Notes under the pieces: generated by a model | Database searches by the model: none | What the model saw: only the letters and a program-made list of their open reading frames with translations | What the model was told of the DNA's origin: nothing | Position numbers and translations under genes: made by a program | Source of the DNA: Euglena gracilis | Taxonomy: Eukaryota > Euglenida > Euglenophyceae > Euglenales | Direction of reading: 5' to 3' | Length of the DNA stretch: 64,000 bases | NCBI GenBank assembly: GCA_039621445.1 | Contig: CP154955.1 | Span: forward strand, 41,114,426-41,178,425 | Part shown: positions 1 through 11,486 of the stretch, piece by piece | Position numbering within the stretch: the stretch's first letter is position 1 | How the letters are laid out: every line of letters begins with the position of its first letter

Positions 1-331
1 TTCATTTTTCAAAGTAATTTTCAAAAAATTCCCCCGGCCAAAATCCTTATTTTTTGGTTGAAGTGTCGGGACAGGATTTTTTTTTTGCTTAAGGACCGCC
101 CTGGGGGAGAGAGGTGCAGTGACTGACTGATTTTCCAAGAAAGTGGTGGAAGAGTGGAAATGACCCCCCCCCCTCGGGGGTGGAGCCCCCCCCTCGGGGG
201 TGGAGGGTCAAAAAAATTGTTTGGTCCAGACCCCCCACCAGCCAGGGGGCACTCTGACTGCATCCAGGGGATGAAGTGAGCATTGGCTTTGTAGAGGGGG
301 GTCCAATCACCTCCCCAGGGGGCCGGGGGGC

Positions 332-720
332 AAGCACCTCTGATGATGCTGGGCGATGCCGGATTTTTGGAGACCAGAGGTGGGGTTCCGATGCAGGGCG
401 ATGCTGGCATTTTTTTGTATATTTTGAAGAATCAGACTCATTTTTAGGATAATTTTCCCACAAATCTTCAATGTTGCACCCGTCTTGGCCATTTTGGACT
501 AATTTTTGCAATTTTCGGAGCTATTTTGCATTGATTTGGGCAATATATTGGGCTAATTTGGGTCATATGAGCACGTTCATGGCATTTTTGGCCATTTTAT
601 GCCATTTTGGTGATTTTGGATTATTTTTCACAATCTTTTGTCGATATTGTTGGTGTTTTTGGGCTTTTTAGGTTATTTCCAGCCATTTTAGGTCATTTTG
701 GTTGCTTTTGGGGGCTTTTT
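332..720. repeat. Diverged duplication, copy 1 (other copy 20418-20757)
   Basis: Both copies begin AAGCACCTCTGATGATGCTG and run for about 340-390 bases through the same T-rich landmarks (GCCATTTTGG, ATTGGGCTAATTTGGGTCA, CACAATCTTTTGT, GGTTGCTTTTGGGG). Single-base and indel differences are scattered throughout, so the duplication is old. Confidence 0.75.
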
Positions 721-799
721 TTGGTGTCATTTTTGGGCTGTTGTGGTTATTTTTGGACTTTTTGAGTCATTTTGGCTAGGTTGGGAGCAAATGGATCCG

Positions 800-1070
800 A
801 CATTGGGCAAGATGCAGTGTTTGTGGATACTGGACAAGATGCAGACGCTGGACAAGATGCAGATATTGGACAAGATGCAGTGGATGCGGGCATTGGACAA
901 GATGCAGATACTGGACAAGATGCAGATGCTGCACAAGATGCAGATATTGGACAAGATGTGTATGCTGAACAAGATGCAGATACTGAACAAGATGGAGTGG
1001 AAGCAGATATTGGACAAGATGCAATGAATGCAGATACTGGACAAGATGCAATTAATACAGAAATTGGATG
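800..1070. repeat. Minisatellite of about 15 units of 18 bp (GGACAAGATGCAGATAYT)
   Basis: Units with core ACAAGATGCAG repeat at multiples of nine, mostly 18, with substitutions. Because the period is divisible by three, every frame stays open and gives a hexapeptide repeat (GQDADT-like). The matching copy at 20757-20790 lacks the array, so this is a local expansion and not a gene. Confidence 0.85.
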
Positions 1071-1377
1071 AGTGTGGATGCAGATTCTGAATTGGCCAAC
1101 TAGTTTTAAGGAATCAGGGGAGATGCTTGTTGCCAATGGTCTGAAATTGGTTTTGGCTGACCAAGGTGGTCTTAAAGGGGCCCAAAGTAGTTAAAAGTGG
1201 ACAGAAAGCAATTGGTAGCCGTAGTAGTAGTGGTAGCTGCAAGCCAAAAGCGGCCAAAGGTGGGTGAAATTGGGCAAATGGCCAAAAGTGGCCAAGAGTT
1301 GCCAAAAGTTGTTCAAGTGGGTAAATGATCAAAAGTGGACAATGGTGGACAGGGCGGTCCTTAAGGGATAGGAAAGT

Positions 1378-1670
1378 TGTTGTTTTTTATTTCTTTAAGG
1401 ACCGCCCCCCCTTTCGGCCAAAGGGCCGGCTAAGGGCCAGACTGGGACTTGAACGGGGGCAAAAATTAAACAGTCAAAAAACAGAGTTGTTGATGATTTG
1501 GGTGGATGGAGGATGGTCCAAGGGTGCCAGGAATCAATTTTTTTCCTGATGTCGACCTGTTCTCACTGAAAAATGCCAAAATTTCTTGCCCATTTTCCTG
1601 TCTATTTTTCACTGAGTGTGCTGGGACAGCGGAGTTTGTTTTTTTTTATTTGCTTAAGGACCGCCCTGAT
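1378..1670. repeat. Dispersed 290-bp element with TTAAGGACCGCCC at both ends
   Basis: The block starts TTATTTCTTTAAGGACCGCCC and ends TTATTTGCTTAAGGACCGCCC, so both ends are direct repeats. The interior (GGGCCRR..., TGTCGACCTGTT, GTGCTGGGACAGC) is matched by 10800-11096. A further single end with GTCGGGACAG and TTAAGGACCGCCC is at 61-104. Upstream, 1352-1364 is an inverted copy of the 13-base end. No ORF of its own. Confidence 0.6.
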
Positions 1671-1876
1671 GGTGGATGGAGTGGATGCAGACATTGTACT
1701 GGATGCTCTGGATGCAGGTATTTGAGTGAATGCAAGTACAAGAGGTACACCTTTGAGGGCTTGAAATGCGATGCTAGGCGATGCTGGGCCCAAGGGCACG
1801 GCCGACCAGAGGTGTTTGCCTCAGGGGGCAGGGGGGGCTCCCGAACCACCCTTCCCCCCTCCCCTCCCCCGGAAAA

Positions 1877-2035
1877 GGTCAACTTTTTCCAGCTTTTTGC
1901 ACCGAAAATTTTGGCATTTTTTTGATGACACAATCTTTGCCCAACAAGTGGCATTTTTGGCCATTTTGGAAGGCAACCTTTTTGGGCCTTGCCCTGGGGC
2001 TGAAAATAGGTCACCTGGATCGCACCATTGTTTAG
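1877..2035. repeat. Dispersed repeat, copy 1 of 3 (others 21635-21805, 22785-22970)
   Basis: The shared order is an AACTTTTTCC-like start, GC(A/G)CCGAAAATTTT, GTGCCCAAAATGGCA or TGGCATTTTTGGCC, GGTAACCCAGACCGC or GGTCACCTGGATCGC, and a CAACTGTTTAGG or CATTGTTTAGG end. The copy at 21635 carries strong GCGCTTCGCGCCG hairpins. Function unknown. Confidence 0.5.
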
Positions 2036-2399
2036 GAGGGGGATGCCCCCCCCCGACCCAACCCCCACCTGCTTTATTGTCGAATTTACCCAGCCAGGCG
2101 GAGCAACAAAAGAGCACTGGTGTAAGGGGTCCCTGGCCGCTCACCATACAGCAAACTGGGCAGAAGCGAAGTTAGCGCCGGCCATAAACAGACAAGAAGC
2201 CCCTTTGCCACTAAGGGCAGGGTCCCTTCTGGCTTAAGAATCCCTGCTCCCAACCAGTGATACCCCAAAATTTTGTTGTGGAATTTCACGAAAGAAGCTT
2301 CTCGGGGGGGGGGGGGCTAACCATGTGAGCTCAGCCGCAACTTCGGCCTCGAAGGCCCCCCCCCAGCCAATCCCCAACGCTGCTCCCCGCCGCCCCCAG

Positions 2400-2545
2400 G
2401 GGAAGGGATCCTTCGGCGCGGTGTACCTCGGGCTCCTCACGAACGGCAAGTTCGTGGCGGCGAAGACCATCGAGTTCGGCGCCGGGTCCACCGCGGAGGA
2501 CCTGCTGGTGTTCCAGCAGGAGCTGGCGCTGATGAAGGAGCTGCG
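2400..2545 (+). CDS. Kinase exon: glycine loop and VAAK lysine
   Basis: The exon follows a C-rich tract ending CCCCCAG and opens in frame with [11 protein letters not shown]. It then carries VAAK (ATP-anchoring lysine) and the C-helix segment [10 protein letters not shown]. It ends CTG CG, and the intron starts GCCGGG, a GC donor in phase 2. No GT lies nearby that keeps the frame. Confidence 0.85.
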
Positions 2546-5500
2546 GCCGGGCCTTTGCTTGCGGGTTGCAGTCCCGTCACCCCCCGCCCCCGTGCAGGGC
2601 TGGATGGGAATCCCTGAAACCCTGTGGGTGGTGGCTGGGGGTCGACCCCTTCATCCCCCATTCTGGTGGTTGGGGGTTTTTCTCCCAACGCATGGGGGTC
2701 CCGAAAATGAAAGTCGGCCGTGGTCGGCCACAGGCGCTTGCCACCCAGATCTGACCCCCTGGGGGTGGGGGGGGGGGCAGGACACCTCGCCACAAGTCCC
2801 CAGGCATTCGGTTAAGGCGCTCCGGTGCCGAATGCGCATGACCAGGCAGGCACCGACCCCCCCCCCCCGGGGTACTGCCTGCCTACCCAGGCACTCTGAG
2901 ACACTCCTCCCGCCCCCCGGGTCAGTTGAATTCAGCCTGGGGAGGAGGGTTAGGGTTGGTGGAAAAGGAGCCTGCGGGGCCAAATGAAGGCCTGGAGGTG
3001 GCACAAGAACATCGTGCGATACCTCGGCTCCGAGCAGGCGGCTGCTACCCCGCCCGCTTTTCCTCCGTGCTCATTGGCGAAAAAATTGGTTGCTTCAATG
3101 CCATTTCTTTTTATGCATGTGGCAAATGGTTGTGATGGGGAGGGGGTTCCCTCCCCCTATAAAAAAAATGAAGGCAGCCTGGGGGTCGATTTCCAAGTTA
3201 CAATTTCCGGTGCAATGTATTTCCTCACCGAGCCCACACACTGGCTGTGCAGAGAGGACCCCCAACACACCGTAACACGTCAGAGGGATTCCCGTGAGTT
3301 CAGGGGCTTCGTCATACATTGCGCTCAAGCGCAACAGTTATACATTGCGCGTATGTGCAATGTATAAGTGTTGCGCTTGGTCGCGATGTCTTTTCAAACA
3401 GCAGATGTATTTGAATGTGTGCATGCTGTGGAGAAGGTGGTGGATTGAGGAGAATGATGAGGGGGGTTGGATCCCCGGTGTGCCAAGCTGGGTTGGTGGT
3501 TTTGAACCATTCAGACACTGGGGAGGGAGGGGACGTTCCGGTAAGACGAGCCATGTAAGGTATGTTGTGGAGCCTCAGTGACGTTGCAAATGCAGCCACC
3601 AACTTCGTCATATCCATATGCGGTGTGAGCCCAAATGCCAGTGCCAGGGGTTCCCCCCACTTGCTTCGAAGTTCAGCATGCCAGAGGGCCCTTCTTTTTG
3701 GCCAACTTTTGAAAGCCAGAAAATTTCTGTTTGAAGGTGATGAACCCTCGAAATCACAGCCGAGGAAACAATTTTGGGCACCCAAAAACTGTTTTAAAAA
3801 AGCTTGAAACCCTCATTTCTCACCCAGGACTTGAAGCACACAATTTTGGGCGCGAGCGAATGGATCTGAGGAATCAAATGGGTTCATCAACAACAGCGGA
3901 GAAAGGCAGACATTCTGACACATTTTTTTTGGTAATTTGCAACCCAGCAGACAGCCACATCACACCGGGATGGAGGACATGGTTCAGCAGAAACAGGTCT
4001 TCCTATCATCATCCCAAGAAAACCCAGCACCCAGCACTGAGACCCGGGCAAGGCTTCCCTCCACTTTAGCTCTGTCCACTCTGGTAATAAGATGCTTCCA
4101 GGACAGTGATAAAAATAAGAAATTTAAAGCCACCGCCATTGCTTAACACCTGTCCAACCCCCCCCCCCCCCGGGGGGAGGTGACTGACTAGTTTTTTGGC
4201 AAAGAGCCCCCCACGGGGGGGGGGTGTAGGCCCGAAAAGGAAAAAGTGGTTGGCCTGGCGTCGGAAATTTTTTGGACTTTTTGAGATTTTTTTTTGGCGA
4301 ATTTTCATTGCCTCCTGAAGAGTGGCCGGGGGGGGTAAAGTGACTGACTGGTTTTTTCGGAAAAAGTGGCTGACTGGTTTTTTCAGAGTAGAAAGTGACC
4401 CCCCCTCCCCCCCGGGGGGTTGCTAAGCAATGGTATGCCCATCGCGCAATGGGCACGCTTTTCTCGAATGGAGATTTCAGAGCTAAATTGAGCCACGGGG
4501 CAATGGAAATGCAAATTTTAAAATTCTAAGGCAGCGTGGCTGTTGCGCCGATGCGCAATGTTTAGCAAATTTAGAGGCAACATGACCGTGAGTCGGCTTC
4601 CGTCCCTCCTACATTTTGTGCTCTATCCCTCCTGTTCATACTCTTCCAGGGCCGTTCTCTCCCTCCGTTGCAAGATAAGTTGCCAGCAGTTATATTGCAC
4701 TTTGGCGCAACAGACACGCTGCTTAAGAATGTTAAATGTTAAATTTTTTGCGCCGTGTTGCGTATAACTCTTAAAATTTCCATTCTAAATAGGCGTGCCG
4801 ATTGCGCGGAGGCGCAATGGCGTGCCGATTGCGCGGAGGCGCAATGAAAACACATGTTAACAGGTGTATTGTTGTTATTGTGCAAGTACGCAATGATCTC
4901 CAGCATTTATAATTATAAAAAGTTGAAAACATTGCGCCGAGTCGCAATGTGTTTAGTTTTTTGTAATGAAAAAATTGTTGTGCCATGGCGCAACTGCCCG
5001 AGGGCTATTTTCAATGAAAAATTGACTGGATCAGGTGGGGCCGGGACCCAAAACCAAGCCCCCCCCCCCCCCGGGGGGGGGCACAAGTTTGTCCCCAATT
5101 TGGGGGACTTGCTCACCAAGCTGGAACCACACTTGCTGGGGTCGTGGGCGAGAGTAACTGGTGCGTCGCAATGGAGTTCCCTCATTTCATCACCCGGCGC
5201 TCATGTGCTCATGCACACTGGGCCCGGGAGCCCTGTGCCCGTCGACCGTACAGTTCCAAGTTGTTGCTTTCGTCCCCACTCTCTGGGGGTGTAGGGGCAC
5301 ATTAATTCGAACTGTATTGAACCTCAGGCCTCAGTGTTTGAAAACAGAACTTTTTTGCAAGATTGCGCATCGACGCAATTTTACAGTCATTTTCAAAGCT
5401 AAGTGCGAGTTAGGCCGCCAAAGTCCCCCCCTGTTGGGCTTTCATCCTGGTGGGGGCTTGCTCGGCCCTACTCAGCCAACTCAGCCTCCTGCAGTGGAGG

Positions 5501-8500
5501 TGCTAGGGGAGGGGGCGGACTCCCAAGGAGGGTTCTGGGGTGTGTGCCCCCTGGAACCGAAACGGCCAGTTTTTGCTGGGTTTATCAGAGACAAGGAAGC
5601 AAGGTCAGAGACCTCACCCCCTTGTCCTTCCCGCCTTTTTTTTTTTGAAATAGAGCATCTCTCACATTGGGTTTTTTAAATCTTTCGCATTGGGTGAGAA
5701 GCCCAGCTCAGGTCAGCCTGGGATCCCCCAGGGGGTTCGGGCCAGTCCAAAATTTTAGCCCCGCCCCCCCCCCCCCCCCCCCCCCGAGGCAGGGTATTAA
5801 TTGAGCCCTTTGTGGTTGGTTGAGGGGGGGCAGCTTGCATCCAGCGTGGCGTCACGGTTGTGTCCGTTCCTCCACCCTTCCCGCCGATGTTTCCCGCCAA
5901 CCACGGTGTTCCCCGTGATTGGCGGCAAAGGAGGCGCCTGCCACCCGAGTTCCTTCCCGACATGAACATCCTGAACATGTTCGTGGAGTATGTCCCGCAA
6001 GGCACCGTTTCCCGAGCAGGCCCTGCATGCATCAGACCCTGCATGCATCAGACGACCACTCACCTTCCACCTTTATTATTAGTATTAATATTTCATCATC
6101 AATTTAGTTAAATATGAGTAAATCTGAAAATATTTATATTTTATTTTTTAAAGTTTTATGATTGATTGTTTCCTGTGGAGTTTGTTAATGAATTGCTTTT
6201 TTAAATTTTATAATTTATAAAGGTAATTAAACATTATGCATCGCAAATAGAACAAAATTAGCAACATTTTGTTTTCTATAACAGTTTCTTAAAATGAGAT
6301 TCTCTCTAAAATATCATTTTATGAAATTTACACACGGAAGTATAAAATATACATCCCCCCCCAAAAATAAGACCCGGGTCTTATTTTTGGGTCCGTTGCT
6401 GGAAGCCTCCAGGGGGGGGGTCTTATTTTTGGATTTTTCTTGACCAACCCGGGCCTGAAAAAACACCTTTTTTTCGGTTCCCAAGAGCACTAAAATTTCT
6501 CTTTCGGCGCTTCGCGCCATGTGTAAATTGGTGTAAATTGACATTTACCATATTTTTTTGCACCTCAAAAATTTGAAAACTTTTGAAATTTAATCATTTT
6601 TGTGTAGAGAATTTTCACCGTCCCCGGCGCTTCGGACCGTCAGGGGGGGTCTTATTTATGGGGGGGGTCTTATTTTTGGATTTTTGCTCGATTGGCCCAG
6701 GGGGGTCTTATTTTGGGGGGGGGTTAGTTCTGAATTCTGTTCTCCATTCCGTTTCAGGCTGAATTTTCAGGCGCGGCGGACCCCACCCCTTGGGGTCCGC
6801 CTCCAACACCCGGGAAGGGGGCACATGGCCAATGGTGCATGGGCACTGCCCCAGGCACTCCAGCACCGAAGGTACCAGAAAGCCTGAAAATGCCAATTTT
6901 GGGGCAATTTCTGCCCATCACTCCCAGGGTTGGTCAAAGTTCAGCCTGCTCTTTTTTTTCCCCCGAAATTAGAGCACATCATAAAACAAGAAATTGAAAC
7001 CAGCCAAACACATCAATTTAGACGTACCATGTTTCATAGTTAAATAGGACCATGACAGTTGCAATCTGTGACATCAGCCAATGCCCTCCCTCTCACTCCG
7101 GGAGGGGCCCCGCAGTGTTGGGCTTGCAGCACTGCTTGAAATTATGATAATTTTTTGACTGAAATCTGAAATCTGACTGAAAACTGAGACATGAGTTAAG
7201 TCCGAAATTTCTACGAGATTGTAATCTTAACTTATTCTCAACCAGGGGTTTTTTTTTAGTCGTGGACCCCCAGGGGGGGGAGGGGGTAGGGTGGGTGGGT
7301 CCGGCCGAGCCCCCCCCCCCCCCCCCCCCCCGGGGGGTTCCCCGGGGGTGTTCCCCGGGGGGGGGTATACTTTTTGGCGCGAAAGCGCCTAAAATTTTTG
7401 AAAAGTGCTATTTTTAGCATTTTTCGTTATTTTTCGGCCATTTTTTTGTGGGACCCCCGGGGACGGTCTTAAAAGAACCCCGTCGTTTTCTCAGCATGAC
7501 CCCACACCTTGCTCCACAACCCTCCAGCGTAACAACAACTTCAGAAGGATCCCGGAGACTCCGGAAGTATCCACTGGACCGACAGTGCGTCATATTATTT
7601 GGACCATACTTACCACCTTGTCATATTGGCATTTGTATGAGGTTTCTGTGATCAGTAAACAAAATACAAATGTGAAATGTGATGTGAAGTATATGATGCT
7701 ATGTGCGATATTTTCATGGAATGCATTTGAAGTATAATAATGCAACGGACAACAGTTTTTTTGTTTCACACAACCAGTGCCATCTTCCGCAACGCAACTT
7801 TCGAAAACAAAGTGACGTCCAGCTCAGCATCCTGAACCGGGCCTGAGCCCAAGTGACCCGGAAGTTCAACACCCTCCCCGTGCCCACGGTTCGGTCCATC
7901 ACCCGGCAGATCTTGGAGGGGCTGGAGTACCTGCATCAGCATGGCATCGTCCACCGCGACATCAAGGGTATGAGGCTGGCCCAGCCTGCTATCCCCCACG
8001 GCTGAACGGGGTCGACCCCCCCATGATGGGGGGGGGGGCGGGGCTCCCCAACCACGTTTTGCTGGTTTTCCACTCGGTTTTTGGTCAAGTTATCCTTCGG
8101 CGCCAAAGGAATTCCCCCCCACCGGGCCTTTGCATATGCAGCCCTGCTCCGGTCCTGTTGTTGAAAACGGAAAATTTGGTTGGGGCCAGCGTGACAGATG
8201 CACTGTTCACCAACCAAGGGTTTTCTTTACTCAGAGGGGACCCCACCCCCGGGGGGGGGGAGGTCCGGCCAGCCAGCACCTTTTTTTCAGCCAGCACCTC
8301 CCAGCCGGGCTGCGGGCCCCCTCCCCCCAGGTCCGCTGAAATAAAGTTCGGGCCAACCTGGCAAAGCCGAGCTGGACCAAAAAAAATTAGCGCAAAGCGC
8401 CGAAAATTTTGAAACAGGGGTCAAAAATGGCCAAAAAAGGCCAAAAATGGCAGTTTTGGGTGGTTTTTGGTTTTTCACCTCCAAAATTGGCTGAAAAGTG

Positions 8501-11333
8501 CCAACCCAGCTGGATGTGGGTTTTTGCGGGCATTTTTTTGGGCACCCGGGAGGTCCAACCGGCTCCCAACCGGCTGGACCCCCCCCCTGGACCCCCTGCC
8601 CCAGCCAGCACCTTTTTCCAGCCGGCCCACTGGACCCCCCCCTCCGGGGTCGTCAAGAAAACCCCTGCTGCCTCCACCTCCTCCTGCATTTCGGGAGCAC
8701 CAATTTTCGGCCCAAAAAATTTCCCGGTGCCTTCGGCGCCAGGAAAAAAAAAAGTTAACAAATCTGTGAAAATGTTTGTGGTGGGTGGGGGGGCGACCCC
8801 CCCCCCACCAGGCCTTCCCTTTCTGCCCTGCCCAGGGGTGACTGGTGTTTCGGGGGGACTGACTGGTTTTTGTCCTGAATCCGGGGGGGGGGGGTCGGCA
8901 AAAAAACCACTAAAGTGACCTGGCGCCAAGTGCACCGGAATTTTTTTTGGCTTTTCTTCGACCATGGGGGGGGAGGGGGGAGGGTCGCTGGGAGCCCGGG
9001 GAAGAAAGTGCTGGCTGGCTGGACCTCCCCCCTATCCCCATACCCTACCCGTCTCGCTTAGAAAACCAGGGGGGAGGGGGAGGTCATTTTCACTCTTCCA
9101 AAAACCAGTCACTCACTTTTCTCCGGAAAACCAGTCAGACATTAACCCCCCCCGAAACACAGTTCGGGCAAGCCCCCCCAAAGCCGGGCTGGACCGGAAA
9201 AAAATTCGGCGCAAAGCACCAAAAAACTTTCAAAAGAAAACAGGCCAAAAGCTGGCTTTTTTGGGTCGTTCTTTTTTTTGTTTTCACTTCAAAATATTGG
9301 CTGAAAGATGCCAACCCAGGTGGATTTGGGCTTTTGGGGGCATCTTTTTGGGTACCTGCCGGGTCCCCCTGGACCCCCCCCCCCACTCCCTGGGGGGAAG
9401 GTCCAGCCAGCACCTTTTTCCCAGTCAACGCCTTTTTTCAGCCAGTTTTTCAGCCGGCCCGTGGGACCCCCCCCCCCCTGTTTGGGAACTGGGGGTCTTT
9501 AAGAAAAGAGCATGTGCCTGGCAGGCGCTTGGTGGCCGGCATTGTAAACAAGGTAAGTCCCGCCAGGCTCCGGCCACCTCCACGCACACGGACAAAAAGG
9601 GCCAGAGGCGAAAAACAGCATCAGGCCAGAAGAAGGGATTAAAGGCACCAAATAAACAGCCACGTGCACACAGGGGGGGCCTTGAGAAAACCCCTGGTCG
9701 GTAAAAAAAAAATGGTATGGTTGCAACTCTGGCCTGGACATGGTGTGCGCCAACACTCAGATGGCATGGGGTGGCAGATAATATACACACACCATTTCAG
9801 TTGAGATAGTTGGAAATTGAACAAGGGGGGCAAACCCGACCATGTTTCCGAAACACAACAAAACAACAAGCCACAAAAGGTCACAAAAAATCACAGATGA
9901 CTTTTTAGGGCCCCTGGTGTGAAACAAAAGTCAGCTTTGGCATGAGTGACCGGGGTGGGGGAGAAGGTATTAGGTGAGTGTGGTTTTGCACAGGGGGGAG
10001 GCGGGTTGGACCCAGGGGGGGGGGGGCGTTAGATCCCCCCTGTTTTTTCGAATAAAACTGCCCAAAAACGTGATTTTGGGTTTTTCAAAAGCCCCCCTCC
10101 CAAAATAAAAAAAATACGAAACATTTTTGGCATTTTTTGGGGGGTTTGCTTTTTGTTTTTTTTTTTGTATGGGGGCGACCCCCTCCGTGAGATCCGGACC
10201 TAACCCCTCGTCTCTCAACCTTGGTACCTGCGTTGCCATCCTCAGGGGACAACATCCTCCTCGACAACGACGGCACCATCAAGCTGGCCGATTTCGGGTG
10301 CTCCAAGAAACTGGACGCCCTCTGCAGCAAGTCCCACGGAACAGGCCCCCCTTTATCCTGCCGCCCATCCGATCGTTACGCAGTGATGGCTTTGAGTGGT
10401 GAGAGTCTGTGCGTGTGGGCAGGCATTTGAGACCCCCAGGGGTTGGGACCGTACCATTGCTGCATCTTTGCACAAGAAGTGCCAAAAAAAAGAGAAATTC
10501 AAAATGGATAGTCAGCAGGGGGGGGGGGCATGTAAATTCCTTTAGGAGCTCCCTGGGGGCTGCACACCTTTTCTGCTGAGAAGACGGAAAAGATTTTCAT
10601 CTCTTCCGCGTAATTTTTTTTCATTTTGCAAAATTATTGGTTATGCAAGACAGCGCCTGCTTTGGACAATCATTGGCATTTTTCTCTAACAAGACACATA
10701 AATGCATAAAATGTTCAAATCGTATGAATATTACAAGGTTCTGCAGCAATGCAACCCCCACAACGACGCCATTCAGGGTTGGCTTATGAGGGCAGCAGGA
10801 AAGGTTTTTTTTTTATTTTTTTAAAACCTTCCTTCTGGGCCAAAAGGCCAATCAAGGGCTGATCCAGGGGTTGAATGGGGTCGAAAACCAAAAGGTTTCA
10901 AATTGCATGTTTTGCCTTTTTGGCTGGTTTGGTAGTGTCTTAGGATGCCAGAAATCATCCCCCCCCCCCGATGTCGGCCTGTTTTCGCCAAAAAAAAAAA
11001 TTAATTTTTTGTCCATTTTCCCCTGTTGATTTTTAGTTGAATGTGCTGGGACAGCAGAGGTTTTTTTTGTTATTTCCTTATTGACCGCCCTGCGGCTCAC
11101 TGTCTGGTTTTGGGAAAGGAATGGAAAGGAAAGGAAGAAAGAAAACTGGCCGCTGGCACAGTGCTCTTCACAAGACCACAGAGGGGCCGGCTGGCACTGG
11201 GGCATAACCCGGCCTCCCCACAGACACAAATAATTGGTAAACCCCCCGGCTTATTAACCCCCCACAAATAATTTACCCCTGTTGTGTGTGGGCACGCGCG
11301 CGTGTGCGTGTGCGTGCGTGCGTGCGTGCGTGC

Positions 11334-11402
<69 letters not shown>

Positions 11403-11416
11403 CGTGCGTGTGTGTG

Positions 11417-11486
<70 letters not shown>

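Noticed and set aside
330-370. CTGATGA near 338 as a hammerhead ribozyme core
   Set aside because: No GAAA partner and no closing stems; it is part of a GATGCTGGGCGATGC short repeat.
772-1071. A 99-codon hexapeptide-repeat 'protein' (GQDADI...)
   Set aside because: It is the 18-bp minisatellite. The homologous copy at 20.7 kb lacks the repeat, and no start context or exon signal supports it.
1-2399. An upstream kinase exon (segment before GKGSFG)
   Set aside because: I looked for a GC-rich island in the first 2.4 kb that would supply the preceding strand and found none that reads plausibly.
6020-7000. MADS/homeobox-like or other small genes in AT-rich intron 3
   Set aside because: No domain, codon bias or splice-consistent exon; only short random frames.
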